Assembly: GCA_000435175.1 (NCBI GenBank)
Contig: FR880013.1
Span: forward strand, 1-15,903
Direction: 5' to 3'
Source of the DNA: Clostridium sp. CAG:245
GTDB lineage: Bacteria; Bacillota; Clostridia; TANB77; CAG-508
Length of the DNA: 15,903 nucleotides
The translations under genes and the position numbers were made by a program. Positions within the stretch are counted from its first letter, which is position 1, and the number at the start of each line of letters is the position of its first letter. Below, piece by piece: positions 14,185 to 15,903 of this stretch. Below the pieces are notes generated by a model. It did not search any database and was not told the DNA's origin. It saw nothing but the letters and a program-made list of their open reading frames with translations.

Positions 14185-14213
14185 TTGTTACTTGATAATG
14201 TTTTTTATATAAT
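14185..14213 (+). promoter_or_regulatory. upstream promoter (P1) of the fic gene
   Basis: TTGTTA (14185-14190), a 17-bp spacer and a perfect TATAAT (14208-14213). It would start RNA near 14220, so its transcript includes both arms of the inverted repeat at 14229-14257. Confidence 0.6.
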
Positions 14214-14214
14214 A

Positions 14215-14243
14215 TTGTGTAAAATAGCTTTCTATAGTATAAT
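14215..14243 (+). promoter_or_regulatory. downstream promoter (P2) of the fic gene
   Basis: TTGTGT (14215-14220), a 17-bp spacer and a perfect TATAAT (14238-14243), 30 bp behind P1. The predicted start is near 14250, giving a short leader of about 20 nt. The -10 box lies exactly in the spacer of an inverted repeat. Confidence 0.6.
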
Positions 14244-14257
14244 TTTTGCTATAGAAA
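14229..14257. promoter_or_regulatory. inverted repeat enclosing the -10 box, candidate operator
   Basis: TTTCTATAG (14229-14237) and CTATAGAAA (14249-14257) are a perfect 9-bp inverted repeat. The 11-bp spacer begins with the -10 TATAAT of P2. A protein bound here would block promoter opening. In RNA from P1 the same arms form a hairpin whose right arm touches the Shine-Dalgarno AAAGGAG. No regulator gene is adjacent. Confidence 0.5.
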
Positions 14258-14270
14258 AGGAGAAATTATA

Positions 14271-14942
14271 ATGCTAAAAGATAAATATTATATGTCTACA
14301 GAAGAAAATGTTTTATATGCAAAAAGAAATATAGTAGATTCAATTTGGAAAAGTGCTAATCTAGAAGGCATTCTCGTCACATTTTCAGAAGCACAAGCAA
14401 TATACGATGGTGCAAATGTTGGTCATTTAAGAATAGACGAAATTCAAGCAATAAATAACTTAAAGCATGCATGGCAATTTGTAATTTATAGCATAAATAC
14501 TCCTATAGATTTGAAATTTATACAGAGTATACATGCATTTGTTGGTTCAAACATTGTAGAACAACCTGGAGAACTTAGAAAATACGATGTATCTATGGGT
14601 GGTACAAAATGGAAGCCAGAATTACCTACTGCTGAAAAGATGAACAGCCTGATAGAAGAATATCAAAGTTCCTTAAGCACAAATGCAACAGATACAATAT
14701 TAACTTTTATGTGTAAACTAATGAAAATGCAGGCTTTCAATGATGGAAATAAAAGAACTTCTATGTTAGTGGCTAATCATGAGTTGATAAAAAATGGAAA
14801 AGGAATCCTTTCTATTGCTGATGAAGATAGAATTGAATTTGGCACAAGACTGATAAAATATTACGAAAATGAAGAAAGCATAGAAGAATTAAAACAATTT
14901 TTATATAAAAAATGTTTAGATGTGGTAAATTCAAATACTTAA
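14271..14942 (+). CDS. Fic/Doc domain protein with Gln in place of the catalytic His
   Basis: This is a 223-residue protein of the Fic fold. The conserved scaffold is there: GELRKYDVSMGGTKWKPELP (about 100-119, the flap that aligns the target), a helix TFMCKLMKMQ, and the core motif QAFNDGNKRT (154-163). The usual core is H-x-F-x-(D/E)-G-N-(G/K)-R. Here the base His is Gln (codon CAG at 14730-14732), while F156, D158, G159, N160 and R162 stay. The Lys in GNKR resembles Doc. Residues 28-33, SANLEG, fit the [S/T]xxxE[G/N] inhibitory motif, placed N-terminally as in class II Fic proteins. The start is ATG 14271 with AAAGGAG at 14256-14262. I see no antitoxin gene on either side. AMPylation activity would not be expected without the His, so it may be a pseudoenzyme, have other chemistry, or belong to a Gln-type subfamily. 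Confidence 0.85.
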   Translation: MLKDKYYMSTEENVLYAKRNIVDSIWKSANLEGILVTFSEAQAIYDGANVGHLRIDEIQAINNLKHAWQFVIYSINTPIDLKFIQSIHAFVGSNIVEQPGELRKYDVSMGGTKWKPELPTAEKMNSLIEEYQSSLSTNATDTILTFMCKLMKMQAFNDGNKRTSMLVANHELIKNGKGILSIADEDRIEFGTRLIKYYENEESIEELKQFLYKKCLDVVNSNT

Positions 14943-15018
14943 TTTACCCTATAAATAACATTTTTCTTTACAAACCCATAAAAAAATCATACATTTTTCA
15001 GATATTTTTAAAATTTGG

Positions 15019-15047
15019 TTGACAAATGGCATTTTTAGCATTATAAT
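15019..15047 (+). promoter_or_regulatory. consensus promoter of tRNA-Arg
   Basis: TTGACA (15019-15024), a 17-bp spacer and TATAAT (15042-15047): a perfect match to the vegetative sigma factor consensus. The start would be near 15054, leaving a 5' leader of about 7 nt before the mature tRNA. Confidence 0.92.
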
Positions 15048-15060
15048 TGTTATTGCACTT

Positions 15061-15137
15061 GGGTCAATAGCTCAGTTGGATAGAGCATACGCCTTCTAAG
15101 CGTAGGGTCGGGGGTTCGAATCCCTCTTGTCCCACCA
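15061..15137 (+). tRNA. tRNA-Arg (anticodon UCU)
   Basis: The 77-nt cloverleaf is complete. The D arm is GCTC/GAGC around AGTTGGATA. The anticodon stem TACGC/GCGTA holds the loop CTTCTAA with TCT at its centre (reads AGA, Arg). There is a 5-nt variable loop, and the T arm has TTCGAAT. The acceptor ends with A and an encoded CCA (15135-15137). The acceptor stem GGGTCAA/TTGTCCC pairs at six of seven positions; position 4 faces 69 as U-U. The T stem has one G-U pair. It has its own promoter and terminator. Confidence 0.95.
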
Positions 15138-15143
15138 AAACTG

Positions 15144-15172
15144 GCAATATCTTTTAAAGATATTGCTTTTTT
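15144..15172 (+). terminator. intrinsic terminator of tRNA-Arg
   Basis: GCAATATCT (15144-15152) pairs with AGATATTGC (15158-15166) around a 5-nt loop, followed by six T (15167-15172). It begins 7 nt after the tRNA CCA end and stops 47 nt before the signal peptidase start codon. Confidence 0.88.
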
Positions 15173-15218
15173 GTTTATATTTCATAATATTAAAGTTTAT
15201 AATATATGGAGAAAAATA

Positions 15219-15863
15219 ATGGAAAATAAGAAAAGTCTAAAAAATATATTAGAATGGATTAATTGTATAATAATTGCAATAATTTTAGCACTTTTATTTA
15301 GGTACTATATAGGTACACCAACCGTAGTAAAAAAATCATCAATGTATCCTACATTACAAGAGAATCAAAGGCTATTATTAAACAGATGGCTAAGAACAGC
15401 AAAGAAATTACCAAACAGAGGTGATATTATAACTTTTGAAAAGCCTAGTAAAATAAATTATACTGCTGATGAATTAGATAAGCTAAACCCAATAGCCAAA
15501 TATGAATATGATTTCAAAAATCTAATAGAAAAGTTTTCATATTACGTTTTAGATATAAACAAAGAAAGTTATATAAAGAGAATAATTGCATTACCCGGCG
15601 AACATGTTGTGATTAAAGATGGTAAAGTATATATAAATAACGAAGAAATAAAGGAAAATTATTTGCAAGATGGTGTCCAAACAGAACTTAAGCACGAAAT
15701 TGGATTTGACGATTTTATTGTTCCAGAAAACTGTATATTTGCTATGGGTGATAATAGAGCCGGAAGTATAGATTGCAGAGACTTTGGTTGCATACCGTTA
15801 GAAAAAATTGAAGGTACTGTATGGATACGAATATTTCCCTTCAACAAATTCGGAAAGATTTAA
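15219..15863 (+). CDS. lepB: type I signal peptidase
   Basis: Signal peptidase I cuts signal peptides from exported proteins at the outer membrane face with a Ser-Lys dyad. The start is ATG 15219, 7 nt after GGAG; the longer frame begins at a TTG inside the tRNA terminator. The product is 214 aa: one membrane helix (about 12-29), then KKSSMYPTL with nucleophile S41, NRGDIITFEKP, YIKRIIALPGE with the general base K120, and MGDNRAGSIDCRDFG (176-190) near the end. Between the second and third of these is an insertion of about 35-40 residues (about 81-117). Gram-positive SipS-type enzymes are shorter at that place. The nearest clear promoter is the tRNA promoter, so partial readthrough of the terminator, or a weak promoter within it, may supply expression. 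Only this gene and 40 bp remain before the window end. Confidence 0.94.
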   Translation: MENKKSLKNILEWINCIIIAIILALLFRYYIGTPTVVKKSSMYPTLQENQRLLLNRWLRTAKKLPNRGDIITFEKPSKINYTADELDKLNPIAKYEYDFKNLIEKFSYYVLDINKESYIKRIIALPGEHVVIKDGKVYINNEEIKENYLQDGVQTELKHEIGFDDFIVPENCIFAMGDNRAGSIDCRDFGCIPLEKIEGTVWIRIFPFNKFGKI

Positions 15864-15903
15864 AGAAATAAGTACTAAAAAAAATTAGGATAGCTTAATA
15901 TAA

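Noticed and set aside
14271..14942. Fic gene as part of a toxin-antitoxin pair
   Set aside because: No small open frame with a ribosome site is adjacent on the same strand; the candidate inhibitory motif is inside the protein itself.
1..15903. CRISPR array, phage or insertion-sequence genes
   Set aside because: No regularly spaced repeats and no transposase, integrase or capsid-like products were seen on either strand.

Overview
The window is strongly AT-rich DNA from a low-G+C Gram-positive bacterium, most likely an anaerobic member of the Clostridia (Bacillota). The case rests on the gene families: a DacF-type D,D-carboxypeptidase with an LCP cell-wall ligase, a LytTR/DUF3021 pair, a YkvI-type membrane protein, a DUF5711 protein, a ComEA with SLBB plus HhH domains, and a PF06541 membrane protein. 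AGGAGG-type ribosome binding sites and TTGACA/TATAAT promoters agree with this. It reads as ordinary chromosome, mostly cell-envelope genes. I see no transposase, phage, plasmid or CRISPR signature.

Layout, left to right. (1) 1-1657: an XRE regulator (+), a small unrecognised protein (-) and comEA (-). (2) 1658-1898: a divergent intergenic region holding a conspicuous nested palindrome of about 125 bp. (3) 1899-4723: a D-Ala-D-Ala carboxypeptidase (+) facing an LCP protein (-), two enzymes of wall assembly. (4) 4834-5837: a promoter driving a LytTR regulator and a DUF3021 membrane protein. (5) 5890-8847 (-): a three-gene operon, YkvI-like transporter, DUF5711 beta-propeller membrane protein, CvpA-like protein. 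(6) 9036-12434 (-): a GldA-GldF-GldG type ABC operon whose ATPase carries a long Lys/Glu tail. (7) 12435-14083: a 400-bp regulatory gap, YhbY (+) and a PF06541 membrane protein (-). (8) 14185-15863 (+): a Fic/Doc protein behind tandem promoters, a tRNA-Arg(UCU) with its own consensus promoter and terminator, and signal peptidase I.

Four of the convergent junctions have symmetrical hairpins that can stop transcription in both directions. One further hairpin, after the ABC operon, pairs fully only as minus-strand RNA because it depends on G-U wobbles. Several genes start at GTG or TTG. In six cases the Shine-Dalgarno position moves the start inside the longest open frame, and those trimmed starts are used here.

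I do not see a clear new multi-gene defence or mobile system. The most unusual single gene is the Fic protein: it has Gln where the catalytic His of the Fic motif should be, yet it keeps an S-x-x-x-E-G sequence that matches the inhibitory helix motif. Its promoter -10 box is enclosed by a 9-bp inverted repeat. Next in interest are the palindromic element beside comEA, the OmpR-type direct repeats upstream of the ABC operon, and the recurring Lys-rich cytoplasmic tails on membrane or membrane-associated proteins.
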